Below are positions 52,756-60,319 of a stretch of 64,000 nt of DNA, piece after piece. Numbering within the stretch: position 1 is the first letter of the stretch; every line of letters begins with the position of its first letter. The notes under the pieces were generated by a model. The model was not told where the DNA came from. It made no database searches and saw nothing but the letters and a program-made list of their open reading frames with translations. The stretch spans positions 248,001 to 312,000 of the forward strand of contig NZ_RSEC01000062.1 of assembly GCF_003937945.1 (NCBI RefSeq). Direction: 5' to 3'. The stretch comes from Amycolatopsis eburnea. Lineage in GTDB: Bacteria > Actinomycetota > Actinomycetes > Mycobacteriales > Pseudonocardiaceae. A program made the translations under genes and the position numbers.

Positions 52756-55700
52756 TCAGGACGGTCCCGCGGCGGTCCGGACGCCGAGGTCCGCTTCCGC
52801 CCGCCGCAGCAGGGCGACGCTGCCGTGGGCCCGGGCCAGCTCCGCGGCGGCGCGCAGGCGGGGGACCGGATCGGCGTCGTACGCGGCCCGCAGCCGCAGC
52901 ACCTCCGGCAGCCACCAGCGGTCGTCGCGGGCCTCGCCGGCGGCGAGCGCGGCGTCCAGCGTCGCGCGGGCCGCCTCGGGCGGGGACAGCGCGGCGACCA
53001 GCGCCAGCCAGTACGGCATCCGGGCGAAGGACCCCGCGGCCTTGAGGTTCGCGACGCCTTCCTGGGCCGCGGCCAGCCCGGCCTCGCCCCCGCGCGCCCA
53101 GCCGCCCAGCACCAGCGCCCATTCCCGGTAGTAGGCGAAGCCGTACCGGTCGCACAGCGCGTGCAGTTCGGTGACGGCCGTCCAGAGCGCCGGCCGGTCG
53201 TCGCGCATCTGGTGGGTGACGCCGGCGTAGGCCAGCGCGATGGTCAGGCTGTACGGGTGCCCGGCCGCGCGGGCGCGCTCGACGGCTTCGGCGCTGCTCG
53301 CCACCGCGGCGTCGTCGTGGCCGAGCAGCCAGTGGGCGTGCGCCGCCCAGGCCGGGCCGTGGATGTCCGGGCGGGTGCCGATCGGCCACGTCGACGCGCC
53401 GCGCGTGCGCTCGGCGCCCAGCTCGAAGTGCCGCAGCGCCTCGCCCGGGCGTCCGAGGCTCACCGACGAGCCCGCGACGATGAAGTGCGCCGAGCCGCTG
53501 AGCGCGGGGCTCGTCCCGGGGGCGACCAGCGTGAGCGCGCGTTCGGCCGACTCGTGCGCCTGCGCGGTCCGGCCCTGGACGAACCGGGACGACCACAGCT
53601 CCAGCAGGGCGGTGAGCGCGGAATCCTTGCTGCCCGAGGACTCCGCGAGCTCGAGCGAACGCTCCAGCGTGTGCTGCAGCTCGGGGGAGGAGTAGCCGTG
53701 CCGGGCGTTGAGCGGGCCGGCGAGCGCTTCGAGGACGGCGAGTTCCGCGCGGTCGCGGTCGCCGCTCGGCGGGCGGGCGCGGACGAGCGTCAGCGCTTCC
53801 TTCAGCAGCCGGATCGCCTCGGCGTGGGCGAAGGTGCGCGCGGCGACGGCCGCGGCCCGCCGGTAGTGCTCGACCGCGCGGTCCGGGCGGCCGCCGCGCG
53901 CGTACTGCTCGGCCAGCTGCGCGGCCACGGCGTCGGTGTCGCCGGCGTGCAGCAGTTCCAGGCCCTGGGCCAGCCGCCGGTGCAGCAGCCACCGGCGCGG
54001 CGGGCTGATCTGCTGGTAGGCGGCGTCGCGCAGCAGGTCGTGGGTGAAGTCGTAGCCGCCGCCGACCTCGCGCACGATGCGGCGCCGCCACAGCTCGTCG
54101 ACCGCGCCGACGACGGTGTCCGCGTCGAGGTCGCTGGCTTCGGTGAGCAGCTCGAGGGTGAAGTCGCGGCCGGCCGCGGCGGCGAGCCCGGCCACTTCGC
54201 GGGCCGCCGGGCCGGGCTGTTCGAGCCGGGCCCGCAGGACGCCGCTCAGCCGTCCGGACGGCGGGGAAGCGTTGGTGCGCAACGCTTCCACGACGTACAG
54301 CGGGAACCCGCCGGTGGCCGCGTGGAGCAGGGCGCGGTCCGGTTCGGACAGCGGGTGCCCGGCGACCGCCTCGCCGAGGCGGGCGGTGCCCTCGGCGTCG
54401 AACGGGCGCAGGGGCAGCTCGGCCAGCCTGCCCTCGGCGCGCAGGTGCGCGGTCCAGGCCTCGACCCGGGCGTCGACGTGGCCGTCGCGCAGCGTGCCGG
54501 CGACCAGCAGCGGCGCGTCCGGCAGGAGGCCGAGGCAGAACGCGAGGAACGCGCCGGTCTCTTCGTCGCACCACTGGACGTTGTCGAGCACCAGCAGGAC
54601 CGGCCGCCCGCCGGCGGTCAGCGCGCGAGCCAGCCCCTCGAAGAACCGCAGGCGCTGCCACGCGTCGACCGTGGGGTGCCCGCCCGCGGCCGGGCGCGGG
54701 GCGGGCAGCAGCCGGTCGACCTCGGCGCGCCACACCGGTTCCAGGGACCCCGCCGCCCGCTGCACCGACGGCGTGCGCAGCCACTCGGCCACCGGGGCCA
54801 GCGGGAGCCGGCCGGCCGAGCCGAAGCAGCGGCCGGTGGCCACGACGGCGCCTTCCGCGCCCGCCAGCGCGGCCAGCTCGGCGACGAGCCGCGTCTTGCC
54901 GACCCCGGCGTCGCCGCGCACGAGGACGATCCCGGCCCGGCCCGCCGCGGCCGCGTGCCACGCCTCGCCGAGCCGGGCCAGCTCCGCGGCCCGGCCGACG
55001 AGCCCGGGTGCCGCCGCCCGCCGGACCTCGGGACCCGGCCGGGCGAGCAGCCGGCGCAGCGCCGCCCGGGTCGGCTCCGCCGGGACGACGCCGAGCTCGC
55101 GCTCGAGGACCGACGCGCACCGGTGGTAGGTGCTCACCGCGCCCGCCCGGTCCCCGGCGTCGGCCTGCAGCCCCATCAGGGTCCGGTAGCCGGTCTCTTC
55201 GAGGGGCCGCAGCCGGATCCGGCGCCGGGCCGCGGCCAGCGCGGCGGCGGGGTCGCCCGACGGCGTCCGGCAGATCAGGTCGCACAGCTCGACGCACCGG
55301 CGGTCGAGCTCGGCGCGGGCCGCCAGCACCCAGTCGTCGGCCAGGCCGGGCAGCAGCTCCCCGCGGTGGACCGCCAGCGCCGCGTGGGCGTGGGTGAGCA
55401 CGTCCTCGGCGTCCTCGGCGGCGAGCGCGGCCCGGTAGGCGGCGTCGAATTCCCGGACGTCGACCCGGCTCGACGGCGTGTCGCGCCAGCACAGGTCGCG
55501 CCCGGTGACCACCAGGGACGGCGGATCGCCCAGCACCCGGCGCAGCTGGTGCAGCTCGCGGCGCAGGTTCGTGAGCGCCTGCGCGTCGGTGGAGTCCGGC
55601 CAGAACAGCCCGGCGATCCGGCGCCGGGGCTGCGCCAGGCCGGCGTGCACGACGAGGTGCGCCACGAGCGCGACCGACCGCGGCGACCGCGTCAGCACGG

Positions 55701-55764
55701 CCCCGGTCGCGTCGTCGGCGATCACCTGCTCGCCCAGCAGCGAAACGCGCAGCACCCCGGTCAC
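52756..55764 (-). CDS. Large BTAD/AAA-type transcriptional regulator with TPRs
   Basis: A 1002-residue protein. Residues 1-100 form a winged-helix output domain (LVVHAGLAQPRRRIAGLFWPDSTDAQALTNLRRELHQLRRVLG); about 105-240 is a bacterial transcriptional activator domain (YRTLMGLQADAGDRAGAVSTYHRCASVLERELGV); about 265-560 is an AAA/NTPase with Walker A VLVRGDAGVGKTRLVAEL and Walker B LLVLDNVQWCDEE; the rest is TPR-like. No C-terminal LuxR helix-turn-helix is seen. Start is GTG at 55764; the frame continues upstream over the sthA promoter region. Such regulators often govern accessory metabolism; the adjacent flavoprotein is a likely target. Confidence 0.88.
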   Translation of the reverse strand: MTGVLRVSLLGEQVIADDATGAVLTRSPRSVALVAHLVVHAGLAQPRRRIAGLFWPDSTDAQALTNLRRELHQLRRVLGDPPSLVVTGRDLCWRDTPSSRVDVREFDAAYRAALAAEDAEDVLTHAHAALAVHRGELLPGLADDWVLAARAELDRRCVELCDLICRTPSGDPAAALAAARRRIRLRPLEETGYRTLMGLQADAGDRAGAVSTYHRCASVLERELGVVPAEPTRAALRRLLARPGPEVRRAAAPGLVGRAAELARLGEAWHAAAAGRAGIVLVRGDAGVGKTRLVAELAALAGAEGAVVATGRCFGSAGRLPLAPVAEWLRTPSVQRAAGSLEPVWRAEVDRLLPAPRPAAGGHPTVDAWQRLRFFEGLARALTAGGRPVLLVLDNVQWCDEETGAFLAFCLGLLPDAPLLVAGTLRDGHVDARVEAWTAHLRAEGRLAELPLRPFDAEGTARLGEAVAGHPLSEPDRALLHAATGGFPLYVVEALRTNASPPSGRLSGVLRARLEQPGPAAREVAGLAAAAGRDFTLELLTEASDLDADTVVGAVDELWRRRIVREVGGGYDFTHDLLRDAAYQQISPPRRWLLHRRLAQGLELLHAGDTDAVAAQLAEQYARGGRPDRAVEHYRRAAAVAARTFAHAEAIRLLKEALTLVRARPPSGDRDRAELAVLEALAGPLNARHGYSSPELQHTLERSLELAESSGSKDSALTALLELWSSRFVQGRTAQAHESAERALTLVAPGTSPALSGSAHFIVAGSSVSLGRPGEALRHFELGAERTRGASTWPIGTRPDIHGPAWAAHAHWLLGHDDAAVASSAEAVERARAAGHPYSLTIALAYAGVTHQMRDDRPALWTAVTELHALCDRYGFAYYREWALVLGGWARGGEAGLAAAQEGVANLKAAGSFARMPYWLALVAALSPPEAARATLDAALAAGEARDDRWWLPEVLRLRAAYDADPVPRLRAAAELARAHGSVALLRRAEADLGVRTAAGPS

Positions 55765-55846
55765 GCTAGTCCGGCCGCCGGGTCGCGGGCGGATCTTCAC
55801 CGGGCAGGGGTTGCGCCGGGGCGCCCGGGTGCGCAGGCTCGACGTC

Positions 55847-57259
55847 GTGAGCGAGCACGAGTACGACCTCATCGTCATCGGTTCGGGCCCGGGCGGGCAG
55901 AAGGCCGCGATCGCCGCGGCGAAGCTGGGCAAGCGGGTGGCGGTCGTGGACCGGCACGACATGGTCGGCGGGGTGTGCGTCAACACCGGCACGATCCCGT
56001 CCAAGACGCTGCGCGAAGCGGTGCTCTACCTGACCGGGATGAACCAGCGCGAGCTGTACGGCGCGAGCTACCGCGTCAAGCAGGACATCACCATCGCCGA
56101 CCTGCTCGCGCGCACCCAGCACGTCGTCGGGCGCGAGGTCCAGGTCGTGCGCGCGCAGCTGATGCGCAACCACGTCGACCTCATCCCCGGCACCGGCTCG
56201 TTCGCCGACGCGCACACCGTGGTCGTCGAGAGCAAGCACCCGGGCGACCGCCGGACGCTGAGCGGCGACCACATCGTCATCGCCACCGGCACCCGCCCGG
56301 CGCGGCCCGGCCACGTCGACTTCGACGCCGCCCGCGTCCTCGACTCCGACGAGATCCTGCGGCTCGAGCAGATCCCGTCGTCGCTCGTGGTGGTCGGCGC
56401 CGGCGTGATCGGCATCGAGTACGCGTCGATGTTCGCCGCGCTCGGCTCGCGCGTGACCGTGGTCGAGCAGCGCGACCAGATGCTCGACTTCTGCGACCCG
56501 GAGATCGTCGAGTCACTGAAATTCCAGTTGCGCGACCTCGGCGTCACGTTCCGCTTCGGCGAGAAGGTCGCGGACGTCGCGGTGTCCGAGGACGCCACGA
56601 TCACCACCCTGGTCAGCGGCAAGCGCATCCCGGCCGACGGCGTCATGTACTCCGCGGGCCGCCAGGGCATGACCGGCGACCTGAACCTGGAAGCGGCGGG
56701 CCTGACCGCGGACGGCCGCGGCAGGCTGGTCGTCGACGAGAACTACCGCACCGAGGTCCCGCACATCTACGCGGTCGGCGACGTGATCGGCTTCCCGGCA
56801 CTGGCGGCGACGTCGATGGACCAGGGCAGGCTGGCCGCGTACCACGCGTTCGGCGAACCGGCGAACGGCCTGGGCGCGCTGCAGCCGATCGGCATCTACA
56901 CCATCCCGGAGATCTCGTACGTCGGCTCGACGGAGGCCCAGCTGACGTCGTCGTCGGTGCCGTACGAGGTCGGGATCGCGCGCTACCGCGAGCTGGCGCG
57001 CGGGCAGATCACCGGCGACAGCTACGGGATGCTCAAGCTCCTGGTGTCCACGACGGACCGGAAGCTGCTGGGCGTGCACGTCTTCGGCACGGGCGCGACC
57101 GACCTGGTCCACATCGGACAGGCGGTGATGGGCTGCGGCGGGACGGTCGACTACCTGGTGGACGCGGTCTTCAACTACCCGACGCTGTCGGAGGCGTACA
57201 AGGTGGCGGCGCTGGACGCGACGAACAAGATCCGGGCGCTGGACCGCTTCTCGTCCTGA
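55847..57259 (+). CDS. sthA: Soluble pyridine-nucleotide transhydrogenase
   Basis: A 470-residue flavoprotein disulfide-reductase relative that moves hydride between NADPH and NAD+. FAD motif YDLIVIGSGPGGQKAAIAAAKLG, then GGVCVNTGTIPSKTLREAVLYLTG, in which the second cysteine of the CxxxxC redox pair is replaced by Thr, as is typical of SthA; the NAD(P) motif is VVVGAGVIGIEYASMFAALG and the C-terminal interface has FNYPTLSEAYKVAALDATN. GTG at 55847. It is divergent from the large regulator (82 bases between) and followed by a dispersed repeat. Confidence 0.95.
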   Translation: MSEHEYDLIVIGSGPGGQKAAIAAAKLGKRVAVVDRHDMVGGVCVNTGTIPSKTLREAVLYLTGMNQRELYGASYRVKQDITIADLLARTQHVVGREVQVVRAQLMRNHVDLIPGTGSFADAHTVVVESKHPGDRRTLSGDHIVIATGTRPARPGHVDFDAARVLDSDEILRLEQIPSSLVVVGAGVIGIEYASMFAALGSRVTVVEQRDQMLDFCDPEIVESLKFQLRDLGVTFRFGEKVADVAVSEDATITTLVSGKRIPADGVMYSAGRQGMTGDLNLEAAGLTADGRGRLVVDENYRTEVPHIYAVGDVIGFPALAATSMDQGRLAAYHAFGEPANGLGALQPIGIYTIPEISYVGSTEAQLTSSSVPYEVGIARYRELARGQITGDSYGMLKLLVSTTDRKLLGVHVFGTGATDLVHIGQAVMGCGGTVDYLVDAVFNYPTLSEAYKVAALDATNKIRALDRFSS

Positions 57260-57288
57260 GCGGGCGGTCCGGCGCGGCACTTCAGGGC

Positions 57289-57458
57289 CCCGGCAAATTC
57301 GGGCAGCACGGGCGATCCGCCCCTCCGCGATGTCATGAAAGAGTCGTTCACCTCGTCGGACGACATGAACGACCCTTTCACGGCATCCCCGCGACGCCGG
57401 GCAGACCACGCGGCCGGCCTGCAGTCGGTCACCCGCTCGCCGGCGCGACTTTGCCGGG
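57289..57458. repeat. MITE-like element, complete but diverged copy
   Basis: It begins CCCGGCAAATTC (57289-57300) and ends GACTTTGCCGGG (57447-57458), so the terminal inverted repeats match except for one base. The internal hairpin (arms 57329-57350 and 57366-57387) is less perfect than in the 6.6 kb copy. It fills most of the 299-base gap between sthA and the radical SAM gene. Confidence 0.75.
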
Positions 57459-57534
57459 ACCCCACCGCGGTCCGCCTCAGGAACCCCACCAGCACCACCC
57501 GATTCCCCTGCCCCGAACCGGTTTGACACCCGAC

Positions 57535-57550
57535 TAGAACATATGTTCGA
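57535..57550 (+). promoter_or_regulatory. LexA-binding SOS box
   Basis: The perfect palindrome GAACATATGTTC (57537-57548), extended to AGAACATATGTTCGA, fits the actinobacterial SOS-box consensus CGAAC-N4-GTTCG with one outer mismatch. It ends nine bases before the GTG of the radical SAM gene, with a TTGACA box at 57523-57528 just upstream, so LexA would block the promoter until DNA damage. Confidence 0.78.
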
Positions 57551-57558
57551 CTGGCCGC

Positions 57559-59454
57559 GTGCGATGGGATCGGCAGCGAGCAGGGGAGGGTGAGCCGGCA
57601 CTGCCCGGGCTGGAGGGCCTGGTGCGTTCCGTGCGGTCACCGGAATTCGACGGCGTCACCTTCCACGAGGTGCACGCGCGCTCGGTGCTGAACAAGGTGC
57701 CCGCCGGCTCCGGCGTGCCGTTCGGCTGGACCGTGAACCCCTACCGCGGCTGCTCCCACGCCTGCACCTACTGCCTCGAAGGCGGCACCCGGATCCTGAT
57801 GGCCGACGGCCGCACCAAGGCGCTGGCCGAGCTGGAGGTCGGGGACGCCCTCTACGGCACCCGCGGCCACGGCGCGGCCCGGCGGCTGGTGCCGACCCGG
57901 GTCGAAGCGCACTGGACGACCTTGCGCGCCGCCTACCGGGTGACGCTCGACGACGGCACTCGGCTCGTCGCCGGCGGGGATCACCGGTTCCTCACCAGCA
58001 AGGGGTGGAAGCACGTCACCGGCAGCAAGTTCGGCGCCGCCCAGCGGCCGCACCTCGAGGCCGGGACCGAGCTGATCGGCGTCGGGCGGTTCGCGCCGAC
58101 GCCGGACGAAACGCTCGGGTACCGCGCCGGGTACCTCTGCGGGATGCTGCGCTCCGGCGGGTTCGCCGCCGAGCCCGACGCCGCCGCCCGCGCACTCGGG
58201 TACCTGCCCGACTTCGGGTCGTCCGTCGGGTTCCTGAAGGTGCCGCCGGACCCGGACGCGCACTGGCAGCGCGGGTTCCTCGCCGGCGTCTTCGACCTCG
58301 CGGGCGGCTACGGCCGCGGCATCCTCACGATCGCGCACGACGAACCCGAGATCACCGACGCCGTAGCCGCCGCGCTGGCGCGGTTCGGCTTCGCGCGCCA
58401 GCTCGACGAGGTGCCGAAGTTCCCGTCGCGGCAGGAGGTCCGGCTGCTCGGCGGCGCCGGGGAGGTGCTGCGGTTCCTGCACGTGAGCAACCCGGCGGTG
58501 ACGTGGAAGCGGTCGCTGGACGGCACGGTGATCGGCGCGAGCCGCCGCCGCGTCGAGGCGGTCGAGCCGCTGGGCCTGCAGCTGCCGCTGTTCGACATCA
58601 CCACCGGCACCGGCGACTTCATCGCCGACGGCATGGTGTCCCACAACTGCTTCGCCCGGAACACCCACACCTACCTCGACTTCGACGCCGGCCGCGACTT
58701 CGACACCCAGGTGGTCGTCAAGGTCAACGCCCCGCAGGTGCTCACCGCGCAGCTGAAGAAGCCGTCGTGGCGGCGCGAGCACGTCGCGATGGGCACCAAC
58801 ACCGACCCGTACCAGCGCGCGGAGGGCCGCTACCGGCTGATGCCGGGCATCATCACGGCGCTGGCGCGCTCCGGCACCCCGCTGTCGGTGCTCACGAAGG
58901 GCACCGTGCTGGCGCGGGACCTGCCCCTGCTGCGGGACGTCTCCGCCGACGTGCCGGTCGGGCTCGCGGTGTCGCTCGCGCTGCTCGACGGCGAGCTCCA
59001 GCACCGCCTCGAACCCGGCACGCCGAGCCCGCGGGCGCGGCTCGAGCTGATCCGCAAGGCCCGGGACGCCGGGCTGCCGTGCTCGGTGCTGGTGGCGCCG
59101 GTGCTGCCGTGGCTGACCGACTCCGCCGAGGCCCTCGACGCCCTGTTCGCGCAGCTCGCCGACGTCGGCGCGTCGAGCGTGACGGTGTTCCCGCTGCACC
59201 TGCGGCCCGGCGCCCGCGAGTGGTTCGGCCGCTGGCTGGCCGGCTCGTACCCGGCGCTCGTCCCGCGGTACCGGGAGCTGTACGCGCGGGGCAGCTACGT
59301 CCAGAAGGCGTACCGGGAGCGGCTCGCCGAGCGCGTCGCGCCCCTGCTGCGGCGGCACGGGCTGGCCCCGAAAACCGGCTACGACCCTCGCGACCCCGAA
59401 CCGGCGGCCGCCCCGGAACCGGCCGCGCCCGCCGAGCAGCTGCGCCTGCTCTGA
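57559..59454 (+). CDS. Rv2578c-family radical SAM protein interrupted by an intein
   Basis: A 631-residue precursor; without the intein (residues 72-363) it would be 339 residues. The host protein is a radical SAM enzyme of the spore-photoproduct-lyase-related Rv2578c family: GWTVNPYRGCSHACTY joins C-FARNTHTYLDFDAGRDF after splicing to restore the CxxxCxxC iron-sulfur motif. Later blocks are WRREHVAMGTNTDPYQRAE, LSVLTKGTVLARDLPLL and SVTVFPLHLRPGAREWF. Its activity is unknown; DNA-repair involvement is suggested by the SOS box upstream. GTG at 57559 gives the family-typical N-terminus MRWD. An intact frame across the insertion argues that splicing is functional. Confidence 0.93.
   Translation: MRWDRQRAGEGEPALPGLEGLVRSVRSPEFDGVTFHEVHARSVLNKVPAGSGVPFGWTVNPYRGCSHACTYCLEGGTRILMADGRTKALAELEVGDALYGTRGHGAARRLVPTRVEAHWTTLRAAYRVTLDDGTRLVAGGDHRFLTSKGWKHVTGSKFGAAQRPHLEAGTELIGVGRFAPTPDETLGYRAGYLCGMLRSGGFAAEPDAAARALGYLPDFGSSVGFLKVPPDPDAHWQRGFLAGVFDLAGGYGRGILTIAHDEPEITDAVAAALARFGFARQLDEVPKFPSRQEVRLLGGAGEVLRFLHVSNPAVTWKRSLDGTVIGASRRRVEAVEPLGLQLPLFDITTGTGDFIADGMVSHNCFARNTHTYLDFDAGRDFDTQVVVKVNAPQVLTAQLKKPSWRREHVAMGTNTDPYQRAEGRYRLMPGIITALARSGTPLSVLTKGTVLARDLPLLRDVSADVPVGLAVSLALLDGELQHRLEPGTPSPRARLELIRKARDAGLPCSVLVAPVLPWLTDSAEALDALFAQLADVGASSVTVFPLHLRPGAREWFGRWLAGSYPALVPRYRELYARGSYVQKAYRERLAERVAPLLRRHGLAPKTGYDPRDPEPAAAPEPAAPAEQLRLL
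57772..58647 (+). other. Intein with degenerate LAGLIDADG endonuclease
   Basis: The 292-residue insertion begins with Cys72 (CLEGGTRILMADGRTKAL, block A), has block B around VAGGDHRFLTSKGW (with the expected His142) and ends VSHN followed by extein Cys364 (blocks F/G: LFDITTGTGDFIADGMVSHN). These are all the catalytic residues of a class 1 splicing domain. The two endonuclease helices read LCGMLRSGG (about 193-201) and LAGVFDLAG (about 241-249), where the catalytic acidic residue of each LAGLIDADG motif is replaced by Gly and Ala. Splicing should work; homing should not. Confidence 0.9.
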
Positions 59455-59456
59455 CG

Positions 59457-59469
59457 GTCCACTGTGGAC
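59457..59469. repeat. GTCCACTGTGGAC palindrome
   Basis: A copy of the recurrent 13-base palindrome, located three bases after the stop of the radical SAM gene. This is the only intergenic one of seven exact copies in the window; the other six lie within coding sequences. Confidence 0.8.
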
Positions 59470-59619
59470 CATCCGGGTGACGCGCTGCGCCGTTCGACGT
59501 AATCGCCGGGCCGGTGCGCCGCGTTGTCCCGGGCTTGCGGGAAAATGTCCGATCGTGCCGTTGTCGTCCGGCGTCACCGGCGCCTAACGTCGAAGGGATC
59601 GATCCGGAAGGAGCGGACG

Positions 59620-60222
59620 GTGACGACCTCGCAGACCGATCGCGTCGCGGCCGCCCGGCTCGCCTGGGCCGCGCTGAAGCTGACCCGGGCCGGCAGGCAC
59701 CCCGTCGGCGTCGACCGGCTGGCCGCGATCGTCGGCGTCGCCCCCGCCGAAGCCCGGCGGCTGGTCGAGCTGATCGGCTTCACCCTGCGCCGCGACCTCG
59801 TCTCGACCGGCCCCGCCCCGCGCGGCGCCCACCACCGGCCGGAGCCCGCCGAAGGCACCCTCGGCGCCGGCCCGGACGGCTCGGTCGACATGTTCCTGCT
59901 GGCCATCGCCACCGGCGAGCGCGTGCACGCGGCCGCGGTCTGCCCGGTCACCGGCACCCACATCCGGATCGACCTGACGAGCCACGGCATCCTGCAGGCC
60001 GACCCGCCGACCGCGGTGGTGGCCGCGATCGACCTCGGCTTCGGCCTGGCGAACGTCGACGCGGTGGCCTGCGCCGGCCAGCCGTTCTTCGCCTCGGCGT
60101 CGGCCGCGGCGAGCTGGCTGGTGGCCCACCCGGGCGGCCGGATCTACCAGGTGGCGGCCTACCTGGCCCAAGCTCACCGCCTGGTCGCGGCGCTGGAGGC
60201 CCGGCCCAGGCACGTCCTCTGA
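59620..60222 (+). CDS. MerB-like (alkylmercury-lyase-fold) protein
   Basis: A 200-residue protein with an N-terminal winged helix (LKLTRAGRHPVGVDRLAAIVGVAPAEARRLVELIGF) and a C-terminal part resembling organomercurial lyase: AAAVCPVTGTHIRIDLT (Cys108) and ACAGQPFFASASAAASWLVAHPGGRIYQVAAYL (Cys151). The Cys and Asp of the WCALD segment that are catalytic in MerB have no counterpart in the aligned MFLLAIATG region. Thus a lyase function is doubtful; it may be a regulator or act on another substrate. GTG at 59620 after GGAAGGAG. Confidence 0.72.
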   Translation: MTTSQTDRVAAARLAWAALKLTRAGRHPVGVDRLAAIVGVAPAEARRLVELIGFTLRRDLVSTGPAPRGAHHRPEPAEGTLGAGPDGSVDMFLLAIATGERVHAAAVCPVTGTHIRIDLTSHGILQADPPTAVVAAIDLGFGLANVDAVACAGQPFFASASAAASWLVAHPGGRIYQVAAYLAQAHRLVAALEARPRHVL

Positions 60223-60319
60223 AGCGAGCGCCCGCCGACGTCGTAGGCTGGGCTGTTCGTTAGCCTTGCGGTGGCGACAACCGCCGCTGGAAAGCCCATC
60301 TCGAAGGAGAGCAGTCGCA

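Noticed and set aside
51322..57537. Open frame of 2071 codons on the plus strand
   Set aside because: It lies antisense to the flavoprotein and regulator and out of frame with sthA; the translation is Arg/Ala/Gly/Pro-rich shadow sequence without domains.
57559..59454. Reading the insertion in the radical SAM gene as a frameshift or chimera
   Set aside because: The frame is continuous and the insertion has intein blocks A, B, F and G with exact Cys and His-Asn junctions, so it is an intein.
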